DNA of 5,821 bases. Source: Candidatus Melainabacteria bacterium GWA2_34_9 (GTDB taxonomy: Bacteria > Cyanobacteriota > Vampirovibrionia > Gastranaerophilales > UBA9971). The translations under genes were made by a program, and so were the position numbers. Below, piece by piece: positions 1 to 5,319 of this stretch. The DNA is taken from positions 8,826-14,646 of the forward strand of contig MFRJ01000013.1 in the NCBI GenBank assembly GCA_001784535.1, given 5' to 3'. A model generated the notes under the pieces. That model did no database searches. It saw nothing but the letters and a program-made list of their open reading frames with translations, and was not told the DNA's origin. Positions within the stretch are counted from its first letter, which is position 1. Every line of letters starts with the position of its first letter.

Positions 1-103
1 CGGTTCTTATGCAGTAGCCAGAGAAAAAGGACTTACGCGTCTTGAAGGCAAAGAATATGTTGTTCAGGACGGCGACATAATGCATTTCAGATTCGCTGTT
101 TAA
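1..103 (+). CDS. ychF: YchF/OLA1-family GTPase/ATPase, C-terminal end only (5' part lies outside the window)
   Basis: The frame starting at base 2 reads 33 residues to a TAA at 101-103. The last residues, EGKEYVVQDGDIMHFRFAV, match the highly conserved end of YchF proteins (E. coli YchF ends in a similar EGKDYIVKDGDVMNFLFNV). This end belongs to the TGS-like C-terminal domain; the nucleotide-binding G domain would lie upstream of the window. YchF is a universally conserved, ribosome-associated P-loop NTPase that hydrolyses ATP in preference to GTP and has been linked to stress and redox responses. The gene converges on the HD-GYP gene with stop codons overlapping by 4 bases, so there is no room for a terminator between them and transcripts from the two strands must overlap. 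The call rests only on the C-terminal signature, but that signature is distinctive. Confidence 0.88.
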   Translation, partial: GSYAVAREKGLTRLEGKEYVVQDGDIMHFRFAV

Positions 104-1044
104 ATATCCTGATCTTCATTCTGGTCTAAATCTTTATCAGGCTTATTTTCGTAATCTGTAATATTTATAAATTGATTTAAAATATATGGATTAAACCGAT
201 CGCTGCCTTCTGAAAGCATAATATCAATTGCTATATCAGAATCAACAGCTCTTTTATAAACTTTGTTTGAAGTTAATGCGTCATATGCATCAGCTATTGC
301 AGTGATTTGTGCATAAAAATTAATTTCAGAACCTTTTAATCCGTTAGGATAACCTCCGCCGCCATAATTTTCCTGATGATCCAGAGCTACTTTTGCTATT
401 TTGTCAGGCAAATTTATTTTATCCAAAATATATCTATAACCCAGCAAAGAATGGCTTTTCATTATTTCAAATTCTTCTGCATCAAGCAATGCGGGTTTAT
501 TTAAAATATCTTTAGGTACAAGCATTTTGCCTATATCATGCAACAATGCGCCCAGTGCAAGCTCTTTTAACTCATTTTCATCAAGCCCCAGGCTCATTCC
601 AAGGGCAGCACTAATTGTAGAAACATTTACCGTATGAGAAAAAGTATATTCATCAAAAATTTTCAGCTGACTTATACAGTCAATTTTTTCAAAATTAATG
701 CCCACTTCTTCTAGTATTATGTCCGTTGCTTCATGACAACCAGCTAAATCCGGTTTTTCATTGGCACGAATTTTTTTTAATATATTTTTTGAAATACCCA
801 CAAGCGTTTTTGCTACCTGATCAGGAATTACGGATCTATGCTTTAAAATTTTCTGATTATTTACAGTATTAAAAATTTCTTCTGCTGCTTCATCTTTTAC
901 AAAAATTTTAATACTGCAAAGTTTTATCAATATGTTAGGAGTAAGTACTTCCCCCTTTTCATAAACTATTTGACCTTTATCATCATAAAGATCAAAATCA
1001 AGTTTTACATTTCCAACTAATTCTAACGGAAGTATAGGACGCAT
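100..1044 (-). CDS. HD-GYP domain protein, probable cyclic-di-GMP phosphodiesterase
   Basis: A 314-residue cytoplasmic protein without signal peptide or membrane segment. Residues 1-55 form a short beta-rich module (FDLYDDKGQIVYEKGEVLT at about 17-35) of the kind often found before HD-GYP domains; residues 60-125 look helical. The HD-GYP domain spans about 126-295: YTFSHTVNVS with His137, LLHDIGK with His169-Asp170 and Lys173, His198 in MKSHSLLGY, the GYP motif GGGGYPNGLKG with Tyr232-Pro233, and ADAYDALTS with Asp252. Such domains hydrolyse c-di-GMP to pGpG or GMP. The usual HHE before GYP is HQE here (Gln224), and Tyr133 stands where three-metal members carry Glu, so a two-metal site is likely (inference). 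No receiver or GGDEF domain is present, so the input signal is unknown. The acidic tail (300-314) is low complexity. The ATG at 1044 follows AAAGGA about 13 bases upstream. Confidence 0.93.
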   Translation of the reverse strand: MRPILPLELVGNVKLDFDLYDDKGQIVYEKGEVLTPNILIKLCSIKIFVKDEAAEEIFNTVNNQKILKHRSVIPDQVAKTLVGISKNILKKIRANEKPDLAGCHEATDIILEEVGINFEKIDCISQLKIFDEYTFSHTVNVSTISAALGMSLGLDENELKELALGALLHDIGKMLVPKDILNKPALLDAEEFEIMKSHSLLGYRYILDKINLPDKIAKVALDHQENYGGGGYPNGLKGSEINFYAQITAIADAYDALTSNKVYKRAVDSDIAIDIMLSEGSDRFNPYILNQFINITDYENKPDKDLDQNEDQDI

Positions 1045-1080
1045 TTATTTAATTGTTTCCTTTAATTTTTTGAAGATATA

Positions 1081-1109
1081 TTTATATCTAACAAAATGGG
1101 GAATTTAAA
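1081..1109 (-). promoter_or_regulatory. Candidate promoter of the HD-GYP gene
   Basis: On the minus strand a -35-like TTTAAA (1104-1109) and a -10-like TATAAA (1081-1086) are separated by 17 bases, which would place the start of transcription near 1074 and give a leader of about 30 bases. A perfect TATAAT also lies further upstream on this strand (1151-1156) but lacks a recognisable -35 box, so it is an alternative or second start. AT-rich DNA yields such matches by chance, hence the modest confidence. Confidence 0.4.
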
Positions 1110-1198
1110 TTACTGAACATCTTTAATAAACTAAATTTATGTTCGTATATATTATACAAGGTTGTCACAAAATAGAAAATGAGATTTCAAAATATACT

Positions 1199-1204
1199 TA
1201 TAAT
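1199..1204 (+). promoter_or_regulatory. Candidate -10 box for the TPR gene
   Basis: A perfect TATAAT reads rightwards about 105 bases before the TPR gene. No good -35 box sits at the right distance. A competing candidate is TTCACA (1269-1274) with TATAAA (1291-1296) at 16-base spacing, but it would start transcription inside the ribosome binding site, so the distal box is preferred. Confidence 0.3.
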
Positions 1205-1293
1205 ACATTAGCTGAATGCGAAACTGTCCGATATTTTGTTTATTAATTTAGCTCCAATCATAAATTTATTCACATAACGGGTTAAAAGCTTAT

Positions 1294-1303
1294 AAAGGGG
1301 GGG
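1294..1303 (+). promoter_or_regulatory. Unusual ribosome binding site with a run of seven G
   Basis: The sequence AAAGGGGGGG ends 7 bases before the ATG at 1311, a proper Shine-Dalgarno position that fixes this start. The seven-G run is striking in such AT-rich DNA. Homopolymer runs of this kind are prone to slippage, and a change in length would alter spacing to the start codon rather than the reading frame. Confidence 0.6.
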
Positions 1304-1310
1304 AATAAAA

Positions 1311-1712
1311 ATGAAAATAAGGAAATATGTTTTAAAATCTTTTATTTTGGCATTTTTATTAAGTAATATTGCCTTAGTCAAAGCAGAAATTGCAAATTTT
1401 GATACAAATATCAAAGCTGTTAAAACAGTTACTGCAGATAATCAGGCTGATTCTCTTTATTATTTAAATATGGCAAAAGCTTATGAGCAAGAAAACTCCA
1501 TTGACAAAGCAATTGAAAGTTATAAACTTGCAATTGCCGCAAATCCTGACCTTGAAGCCGCTTATAGCCAGCTTGGATTAATTTATGCAGAAAAAGGAGA
1601 TTATAAAAATTCAATAAAAATATTTAAAAAATATTTGAATTTCTCCAATAACCCTGAAGAAGAAGCATTGGTGAAAGAATTTATAGATAAACTGAATACA
1701 CTGGTTAAATAA
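1311..1712 (+). CDS. Small exported tetratricopeptide-repeat (TPR) protein
   Basis: A 133-residue protein. Residues 1-25 look like a Sec signal peptide: Lys and Arg at positions 2-5, a hydrophobic stretch at 11-22, and a likely signal peptidase I site after Ala25 (ALVKA-EI). The mature part holds two TPR units, about 47-80 (ADSLYYLNMAKAYEQ, then AIESYKLAIAANPD) and 81-114 (LEAAYSQLGLIYAEKGDY, then SIKIFKKYL), with the usual W/Y-x-x-LG-x-x-Y...A...F pattern and Pro at the repeat end, plus a closing helix at 115-131. Two repeats form a small protein-binding scaffold; no catalytic motif is seen. It probably acts in the periplasm or on the outer face of the membrane, but the partner is unknown. 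The gene ends in tandem TAA TAA stops (1710-1715) and is followed by hairpins. It appears monocistronic. Confidence 0.85.
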   Translation: MKIRKYVLKSFILAFLLSNIALVKAEIANFDTNIKAVKTVTADNQADSLYYLNMAKAYEQENSIDKAIESYKLAIAANPDLEAAYSQLGLIYAEKGDYKNSIKIFKKYLNFSNNPEEEALVKEFIDKLNTLVK

Positions 1713-1720
1713 TAAAAGTT

Positions 1721-1781
1721 GGGGTTTACACCCCCCCCCATCCCCCCTCCCTAATAGGAAGGGGGCTATAGTTTTGTTTTT
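1721..1781 (+). terminator. Hairpin pair with T-rich tail, probable terminator of the TPR gene
   Basis: Starting nine bases after the stop codon, GGGGT (1721-1725) can pair with ACCCC (1730-1734) around a 4-base loop. A second, stronger hairpin has arms CCCCCTCCCT (1743-1752) and AGGAAGGGGG (1756-1765) with 9 of 10 positions paired and a 3-base loop. Its T-rich tail, GTTTTGTTTTT (1771-1781), begins 6 bases after the stem, somewhat further than in a textbook intrinsic terminator. The region also contains a run of nine C (1731-1739) and one of six C (1742-1747), so alternative pairings with the G-run are possible. Confidence 0.5.
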
Positions 1782-1818
1782 GGCTCGCTTTCCGTCGCCT
1801 TCAGCGACTCGCTCGCCA
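1781..1818. repeat. GC-rich palindromic element, possibly a dispersed intergenic repeat
   Basis: An outer stem TGGC (1781-1784) with GCCA (1815-1818) encloses an inner stem GTCGC (1794-1798) with GCGAC (1804-1808) and a 5-base loop. The block is much richer in G+C than the DNA on either side and contains CTCGCT twice. It lies between the terminator-like hairpin of the TPR gene and the next gene and has no convincing reading frame. Its look suggests a repetitive extragenic element, but no second copy occurs in this window. Confidence 0.4.
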
Positions 1819-1948
1819 TTTTATTTAATTTTTTAATTACTTACCATTTTTCAACTCATGGGTTTAGATCCCTGGTTCGATGAATGGATATAAAAAAGAG
1901 ATAAAATAAAAATAGAGAGCGAAACTTAAACGAAAGGAACGGAAGATT

Positions 1949-2152
1949 ATGGCTATTAACAAGAATGAAATTGAAAAATTTTTTGAAAATTCAAGAGAAA
2001 TCAGAAACCTGGCTATTAGCGGAGAAAATAAAATTATTCAGGAAAAAAGCCAAAATTCACTTTCTTTAAATCCAAGATATATTGGAGTTTATCTTTCTAA
2101 TTATTATTCAGAAAATATCAATAAAAAATTTCATAATGACCTCTTAAAATAA
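1949..2152 (+). CDS. Hypothetical small protein (67 residues)
   Basis: I do not recognise this protein. It is 67 residues, charged, rich in Asn, Lys, Glu and Ser, with no signal peptide, membrane segment or cysteine. Residues 1-30 are likely helical (EIEKFFENSREIRNLAI); the second half contains PRYIGVYLSNYYSENI with several aromatic residues. Coding is supported by AAAGGA at 1933-1938, 10 bases before the ATG, by the Lys/Asn/Ile-rich, A/T-ending codon use of the neighbouring genes, and by location in its own transcription slot between structured spacers. A TATAAA at 1889-1894 could be a -10 box, but no -35 box is evident. No clear terminator follows other than the inverted repeat at 2188-2284, which has a short T-run just after it. 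A chance open frame cannot be excluded at this length. Confidence 0.55.
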   Translation: MAINKNEIEKFFENSREIRNLAISGENKIIQEKSQNSLSLNPRYIGVYLSNYYSENINKKFHNDLLK

Positions 2153-2187
2153 GAAAGTTATAGAATATCTCAATTAAATATACAAAA

Positions 2188-2284
2188 TTGTCATTCTGAG
2201 GGCTTTAGCCCGAAGAATCTGTTCAAAACACATCGAGATGTACTTCTCAACTGGACAGATCCTTCGCTTTGCTCAGGATGACAA
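2188..2284. repeat. Imperfect inverted repeat, about 97 bp, of the dispersed intergenic type
   Basis: The left arm (2188-2222) and the reverse complement of the right arm (2255-2284) agree at 12 of 13 positions at the outer end (TTGTCATTCTGAG against TTGTCATCCTGAG) and 10 of 11 at the inner end (GAAGAATCTGT against GAAGGATCTGT). In the middle of the left arm GGGC (2200-2203) and GCCC (2208-2211) form a private hairpin, and the loop holds ACATC (2230-2234) paired with GATGT (2237-2241). The transcript of either strand would fold into a long branched hairpin. Elements with TGTCATTCTGAG...GAAGAATCT ends are familiar as multicopy intergenic repeats in unrelated bacteria; that it is multicopy here is inferred. 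No transposase is present, so it would be a non-autonomous or REP-like element. Confidence 0.75.
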
Positions 2285-2402
2285 AATAATTTTTAACACA
2301 CTTTTCTACTTTAAGAAATGTTAATTTTTGACGTAAAATCCTAAAGTTTACTCAAATTCATGTCGATTACAAATATACAGAGTATATAAAGGGAGATAAG
2401 CT

Positions 2403-2660
2403 ATGTCGGATAATCCTGTTAGTAACAGGAAAATTGTTCTTAAGCCGATTAATAAACCAAAACTTGATATAGGCGAAAGTACTATTTTTTCAAAAAAAGT
2501 TGATACAAACTTATGGGAAAATGCCGCTAAAAAAATAATCCCCCAAAAACCAAAAGAAGACAGTCTTCAATTTCAAATATTCAAGGTCGAACAAGAAGCT
2601 CAAAAATACGAACAAATCCTATCTAATCCATTCGGAAACAAACTGGACATAAACTGTTAA
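2403..2660 (+). CDS. Hypothetical small cytoplasmic protein (85 residues)
   Basis: I do not recognise this protein. It has 85 residues and no signal peptide or membrane segment. Residues 1-50 are Lys/Pro-rich and probably extended or disordered (KIVLKPINKPKLDIGES; IIPQKPKED), while residues 53-75 look like one helix (LQFQIFKVEQEAQKYEQIL). There is a single Cys at the C-terminal end. The start is well fixed: AAAGGGAG ends 7 bases before the ATG. The gene has its own intrinsic terminator beginning 17 bases after the stop, which strongly supports a real expressed unit. A TTGACG at 2328-2333 could be a -35 box, but no good -10 box is found at the expected distance. The layout, a disordered basic arm plus one helix, would suit a small adaptor or binding peptide, which is speculation. 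Confidence 0.65.
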   Translation: MSDNPVSNRKIVLKPINKPKLDIGESTIFSKKVDTNLWENAAKKIIPQKPKEDSLQFQIFKVEQEAQKYEQILSNPFGNKLDINC

Positions 2661-2676
2661 AACTGCTAATTTCCTG

Positions 2677-2704
2677 GAGAAGTTGAAAACTTCTCTTTTT
2701 TTTT
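2677..2704 (+). terminator. Intrinsic terminator of the 85-residue gene
   Basis: A perfect 8-bp stem, GAGAAGTT (2677-2684) with AACTTCTC (2688-2695), closes a 3-base loop and is followed directly by nine T (2696-2704). This is a textbook Rho-independent terminator for rightward transcription. Confidence 0.9.
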
Positions 2705-2759
2705 GCCCCATAAACGGATGTTCCGAAAAACAGACTATTCAAGCATTTGTTCACTTTTC

Positions 2760-2779
2760 TTCTTAATATTTCTTAATGT
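2760..2779. repeat. Two tandem copies of a 10-bp motif
   Basis: TTCTTAATAT (2760-2769) is followed immediately by TTCTTAATGT (2770-2779), 9 of 10 bases identical. Direct repeats with a period of one helical turn resemble binding sites of OmpR/PhoB-type response regulators, but AT-rich DNA makes chance repeats common. Confidence 0.3.
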
Positions 2780-2863
2780 TTTGCTTTTTTTTATCAATTT
2801 TTTTTATTAGGAGTTTTATAAAAGTATAAGAAAATAAACAAAACTCCTTTCAACTCATCCAAG

Positions 2864-2891
2864 CCTGATTAAGAGAATCAGGTATTTTTTT
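2864..2891 (+). terminator. Second rightward intrinsic terminator
   Basis: A perfect 7-bp stem, CCTGATT (2864-2870) with AATCAGG (2876-2882), has a 5-base loop and is followed by TA and seven T (2885-2891). On the minus strand no T-run follows the stem, so it is directional and cannot serve bioD. It lies about 160 bases beyond the previous terminator with no gene in between. Confidence 0.7.
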
Positions 2892-2918
2892 GCTGATTGA
2901 TGTCAGAGGCTGAAGGGG

Positions 2919-2951
2919 CGGCAGGCAATAAAAGCCAGACCCGAAATGCCG
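2919..2951. other. GC-rich structured patch just beyond the bioD stop
   Basis: CGGCA (2919-2923) can pair with TGCCG (2947-2951), and inside it GGC (2924-2926) with GCC (2934-2936) around a 7-base loop. The patch is clearly richer in G+C than its surroundings and lies 15 bases downstream of the bioD stop codon on the minus strand. It has no T-run, so it is not a standard terminator; it could stabilise the bioD 3' end or be a remnant of a repeat. Confidence 0.3.
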
Positions 2952-2965
2952 TTTAAGGCGATAAA

Positions 2966-3652
2966 TCATAAAACAAAATCTATATTTATATGTTTTAAAA
3001 ACATGTCTTTTAAAACAGCGGGATTATTATTCAAATCCTCTATTTTCGGTAATATTCCAAGGAGGTTTTCCCCTGAAAGCTCTTTTATGATATCAGGCGC
3101 GTTTTTTATAGCGATGTCTTCTGTGCCTGAAGGATAGCCAGAGATAATAATACCTGCTATTTCAATATTTTTATTTTTTGCAGCTTCTACAGTAAGAAGC
3201 GTATGGTTTATTGTGCCTAAATTTGGTCTTGCAACAATTACCAGAGGCAAATCCAGAGTTTTTGCCAGATCCCTCATCAAAAATGAGCCTTTTATGGGTA
3301 CTAATAAACCGCCGGCTCCTTCTACTATTACAAAATCGCATTTTCTTTCTAATTCTTTATAATCTTCAATTATTTTATCAAGATCAATTACAATACCATC
3401 CAAATCAGCTGCTAAAGAAGGTGCTACAGGCTCTTTAAAATTATATGAAGCATACGTTAGAATACTGTCATCTACTGATTTAACAAATTTCAGGTCAGCA
3501 GAAACAAATTCATTATTTTTTTTGAAAGAACCTGTTTGAACAGGCTTAAAAACTCCGACAGAATAACCCAAACTTCTAACAGCGCAAGCCAATCCTGCTG
3601 TTACAACTGTTTTTCCTACGTCAGTATCTGTTCCTGTGATAAATATATTCAT
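2966..3652 (-). CDS. bioD: ATP-dependent dethiobiotin synthetase
   Basis: A 228-residue protein close to the family's usual length of about 220-240. It catalyses the ATP- and CO2-dependent closing of the ureido ring that turns 7,8-diaminopelargonate into dethiobiotin, the next-to-last step of biotin synthesis, in the cytoplasm. Visible motifs: P-loop GTDTDVGKT (7-15) with Lys14, Lys36 and Thr40 in FKPVQTG (35-41; Lys37 and Ser41 in E. coli numbering), Asp53 in SADLKF, EPVAPSLAA at 74-82, Glu111 in VEGAGG, and LGTINHTLLT (145-154). Where E. coli has an Asn contacting adenine (AND motif), this protein has ISG (170-172), an eye-alignment observation. No bioA, bioB or bioF lies next to it, so its operon is split or biotin genes are scattered. 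The start has only a weak upstream AAAAGA. The gene is divergent from the propeller gene. Confidence 0.95.
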   Translation of the reverse strand: MNIFITGTDTDVGKTVVTAGLACAVRSLGYSVGVFKPVQTGSFKKNNEFVSADLKFVKSVDDSILTYASYNFKEPVAPSLAADLDGIVIDLDKIIEDYKELERKCDFVIVEGAGGLLVPIKGSFLMRDLAKTLDLPLVIVARPNLGTINHTLLTVEAAKNKNIEIAGIIISGYPSGTEDIAIKNAPDIIKELSGENLLGILPKIEDLNNNPAVLKDMFLKHINIDFVL

Positions 3653-3764
3653 GTTTTGAAAATCTTTTATTTTGCTTATCGTTCTTGGCTAAAATCCTTG
3701 TTTTCGGGGTAATAAAATATAAAAGAATATTTCATGTTTAAATAAATCCGAAAACAAATTTAAG

Positions 3765-3794
3765 TTGGGATGGCTTAAGAAAATTGATTATAAT
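3765..3794 (+). promoter_or_regulatory. Candidate promoter of the propeller/ABC-binding-protein operon
   Basis: TTGGGA (3765-3770) and a perfect TATAAT (3789-3794) are separated by 18 bases, with TG four bases before the -10 box. Transcription would start near 3801, leaving a leader of about 39 bases. The Shine-Dalgarno sequence before the ATG at 3840 is weak (GGTAAGTAAG region). No operator palindrome is apparent. Confidence 0.55.
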
Positions 3795-3839
3795 ACAATA
3801 TTTCTAGGTTCACAAAAAAATAAGTGGTAAGTAAGAATC

Positions 3840-5312
3840 ATGAAAAATTTCAGAATAATTTTAGCGATATTAGCTTTAACTTGCTGTATTAGCCTCTGCA
3901 ATGCTCCTGCAAATGCAACACAATTACCTCAACCCATTGTGGAATATCTCAAATCAAAATATCCTAACGTGGAGATAAGATTTGACGGTCTTATTGAACT
4001 ACCGGATCATACAATTTATCTGCCTGTTAGCCCTCTTACTTATGGAAAAGTTGAAAATCCGGCAGCTGTAGTAAAAACAATACCTGCAAAGACTGATTTT
4101 ATTAAAAGACCTGACATGATACTTTTTGCAAACAATCTTGCATTATTAAAAGTTGTAAGAGTTAATAACGAGCTGACTGTTAATTACAGCCCTGAAATTC
4201 CCCTTAGCGTAAAACTGGGATTACTTCCTCAAGATTTAATAGTTCCTCACGGTCTTATACTGCCTATGGAGTTAAAAGTAATTCTTGGCAACCTTAAAAT
4301 TGCACTTAAACCTAAAAAAGATGAGGATGATCTTGTATTTTACGGAGAACCTGCCCCGAAAAAAACAACAAAAGTCAACATAATTACCAGAAAAAATGGA
4401 TCAAAAGGTATTCCTGAGCTTGATTGCATTAAAAATAAAGTTTTATATGTCTCCAGTTTTAAGGATAATAAAATAAACATGATTGATTCCCTCACAGGAA
4501 GAATCGATAAGACAATGAAACTTCCTTCCGTCCCGTCAAATATGGTTTTAACTCAAAATGGACGATATCTGCTGGTTCCTTCAATGTCTTTAAACAAAAT
4601 ATTTGTTATAGATACTTTTACCAATATCTTTTTAAAAGATATTGAAGTGGGTAAACTGCCAACCTCAATACTATTACCTGTAATTTCACAAAAAGCTTAT
4701 GTTGCAAATAAGCTTTCATCAAGCATTTCAGAAATAGATCTTGAAAATATGCTTTTAACAAGAAACATTAATGTTATAGGAAATCCTGATAATCTTACAT
4801 CAATAGAGGGCAGCGAAAATATTTTCTATAATGATTCTAATTCAGGCAAAATCTATATACTAAATCCCAATTCAGGTATTTCTACAATAGTTACAAAGGC
4901 TGACAATATTTCAAAAATTGCCCAATCCGGCAAATATCTGTTTATTTTAAGCCGCTCCAACAATGAGCTTATTGTTTATGACTTCAAAAATAATACTGAA
5001 CAGGCAAGAATTAAAGTAGGCGAAAAACCTGTTGATATTCAAATATTGGACAAAAGAAAAGAAATATATATTCTTGCAGGCGGTTCTGACGAAATAAACA
5101 TTATAGATATGAATGAATTCAAATTAAAAAAGAATATAGCGCTTAATAGCGGAGGATTTCCAGGGAAAATCACGGTCATTGAAAGAGAAAATAAAGTCTT
5201 AATTACAAATCAGGATTCTTATCAAATAATTATTTATGATATGAACAAAGAAAAAATTCTTGGGAATATCCCTATAGAGAAGAATATAAGCTTTTTACAA
5301 ATTTCAAAATAA
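3840..5312 (+). CDS. Exported seven-bladed YVTN/YncE-type beta-propeller with unclassified N-terminal domain
   Basis: A 490-residue protein with a Sec signal peptide: Lys2 and Arg5, hydrophobic core 6-20, and an AxA site after Ala26 (PANA-TQ). Residues 27-170 form a domain I do not recognise, with PNVEIRFDG, PDHTIYLPVSP and several hydrophobic beta-like segments (LIVPHGLILPMELKVILG). Residues about 195-485 hold seven repeats at roughly 38-43 residue spacing, recognised by the strand pair LYV..N.I.mID: centred at LYVSSF (202), LLVPSM (244), AYVANK (286), IFYNDS (328), LFILSR (367), IYILAG (409) and LITNQD (454), each followed by a V/I-x-D/N strand such as FVIDTFT or IVYDFK. Seven units fit one closed propeller, usually a binding scaffold. 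Function is unknown; no enzyme motif is seen. The ABC binding lipoprotein gene follows after 7 bases, suggesting a shared envelope role. Confidence 0.85.
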   Translation: MKNFRIILAILALTCCISLCNAPANATQLPQPIVEYLKSKYPNVEIRFDGLIELPDHTIYLPVSPLTYGKVENPAAVVKTIPAKTDFIKRPDMILFANNLALLKVVRVNNELTVNYSPEIPLSVKLGLLPQDLIVPHGLILPMELKVILGNLKIALKPKKDEDDLVFYGEPAPKKTTKVNIITRKNGSKGIPELDCIKNKVLYVSSFKDNKINMIDSLTGRIDKTMKLPSVPSNMVLTQNGRYLLVPSMSLNKIFVIDTFTNIFLKDIEVGKLPTSILLPVISQKAYVANKLSSSISEIDLENMLLTRNINVIGNPDNLTSIEGSENIFYNDSNSGKIYILNPNSGISTIVTKADNISKIAQSGKYLFILSRSNNELIVYDFKNNTEQARIKVGEKPVDIQILDKRKEIYILAGGSDEINIIDMNEFKLKKNIALNSGGFPGKITVIERENKVLITNQDSYQIIIYDMNKEKILGNIPIEKNISFLQISK

Positions 5313-5319
5313 CTAAAAA

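Larger units (their letters stand above)
2705..2891 (+). ncRNA. Candidate small RNA in a gene-free stretch (tentative)
   Basis: The 305 bases between 2660 and 2966 contain no credible gene, yet a second rightward terminator (2864-2891) follows the one at 2677-2704, so some plus-strand transcript may start in between. The stretch holds a 10-bp tandem repeat (2760-2779), long T-runs, and a 9-bp perfect inverted repeat, AGGAGTTTT (2809-2817) with AAAACTCCT (2840-2848), spaced by 22 bases. A short RNA starting around 2780-2810 would fold as hairpin, single-stranded linker, terminator. No strong promoter is visible: the nearest is TTGCTT (2781-2786) with a poor -10 hexamer about 17 bases on. The alternative is that the second terminator is simply a back-up stop protecting the converging bioD gene. 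Confidence 0.25.

Noticed and set aside
1291..1296. TATAAA with TTCACA (1269-1274) as promoter of the TPR gene
   Set aside because: The hexamers and 16-base spacing look good, but transcription would start within the ribosome binding site, leaving an almost leaderless message and wasting the clear Shine-Dalgarno sequence.
1208..1614. Two open frames on the minus strand (1208-1414 and 1429-1614) over the TPR gene
   Set aside because: They are antisense to a well-supported exported TPR protein, lack ribosome binding sites and encode sequences of low plausibility.
1721..1818. A CRISPR array
   Set aside because: The repeated C- and G-runs have no regular unit or spacers and no cas gene is nearby.
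1856..1887. A tRNA-like stretch with GGGTTTAGATCCC (7-base loop) and GGTTCGAT
   Set aside because: Only a 3-bp stem forms, no acceptor stem, D-arm or anticodon arm can be built around it, and the T-loop consensus is not met. At most a chance resemblance or a decayed remnant.
2899..2955. An 18-codon plus-strand frame starting ATG TCA GAG in the GC-rich patch
   Set aside because: No ribosome binding site, directly behind the T-run of a terminator, and explained by the local GC-rich composition.
2946..3438. Two open frames on the plus strand (2946-3137 and 3211-3438) inside bioD
   Set aside because: They are antisense shadows of the conserved bioD coding sequence, with no start signals.
3653..3839. 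A biotin operator (BirA site) between bioD and the propeller gene
   Set aside because: No TTGTnAACC-type palindrome with the BirA spacing can be found in the spacer.
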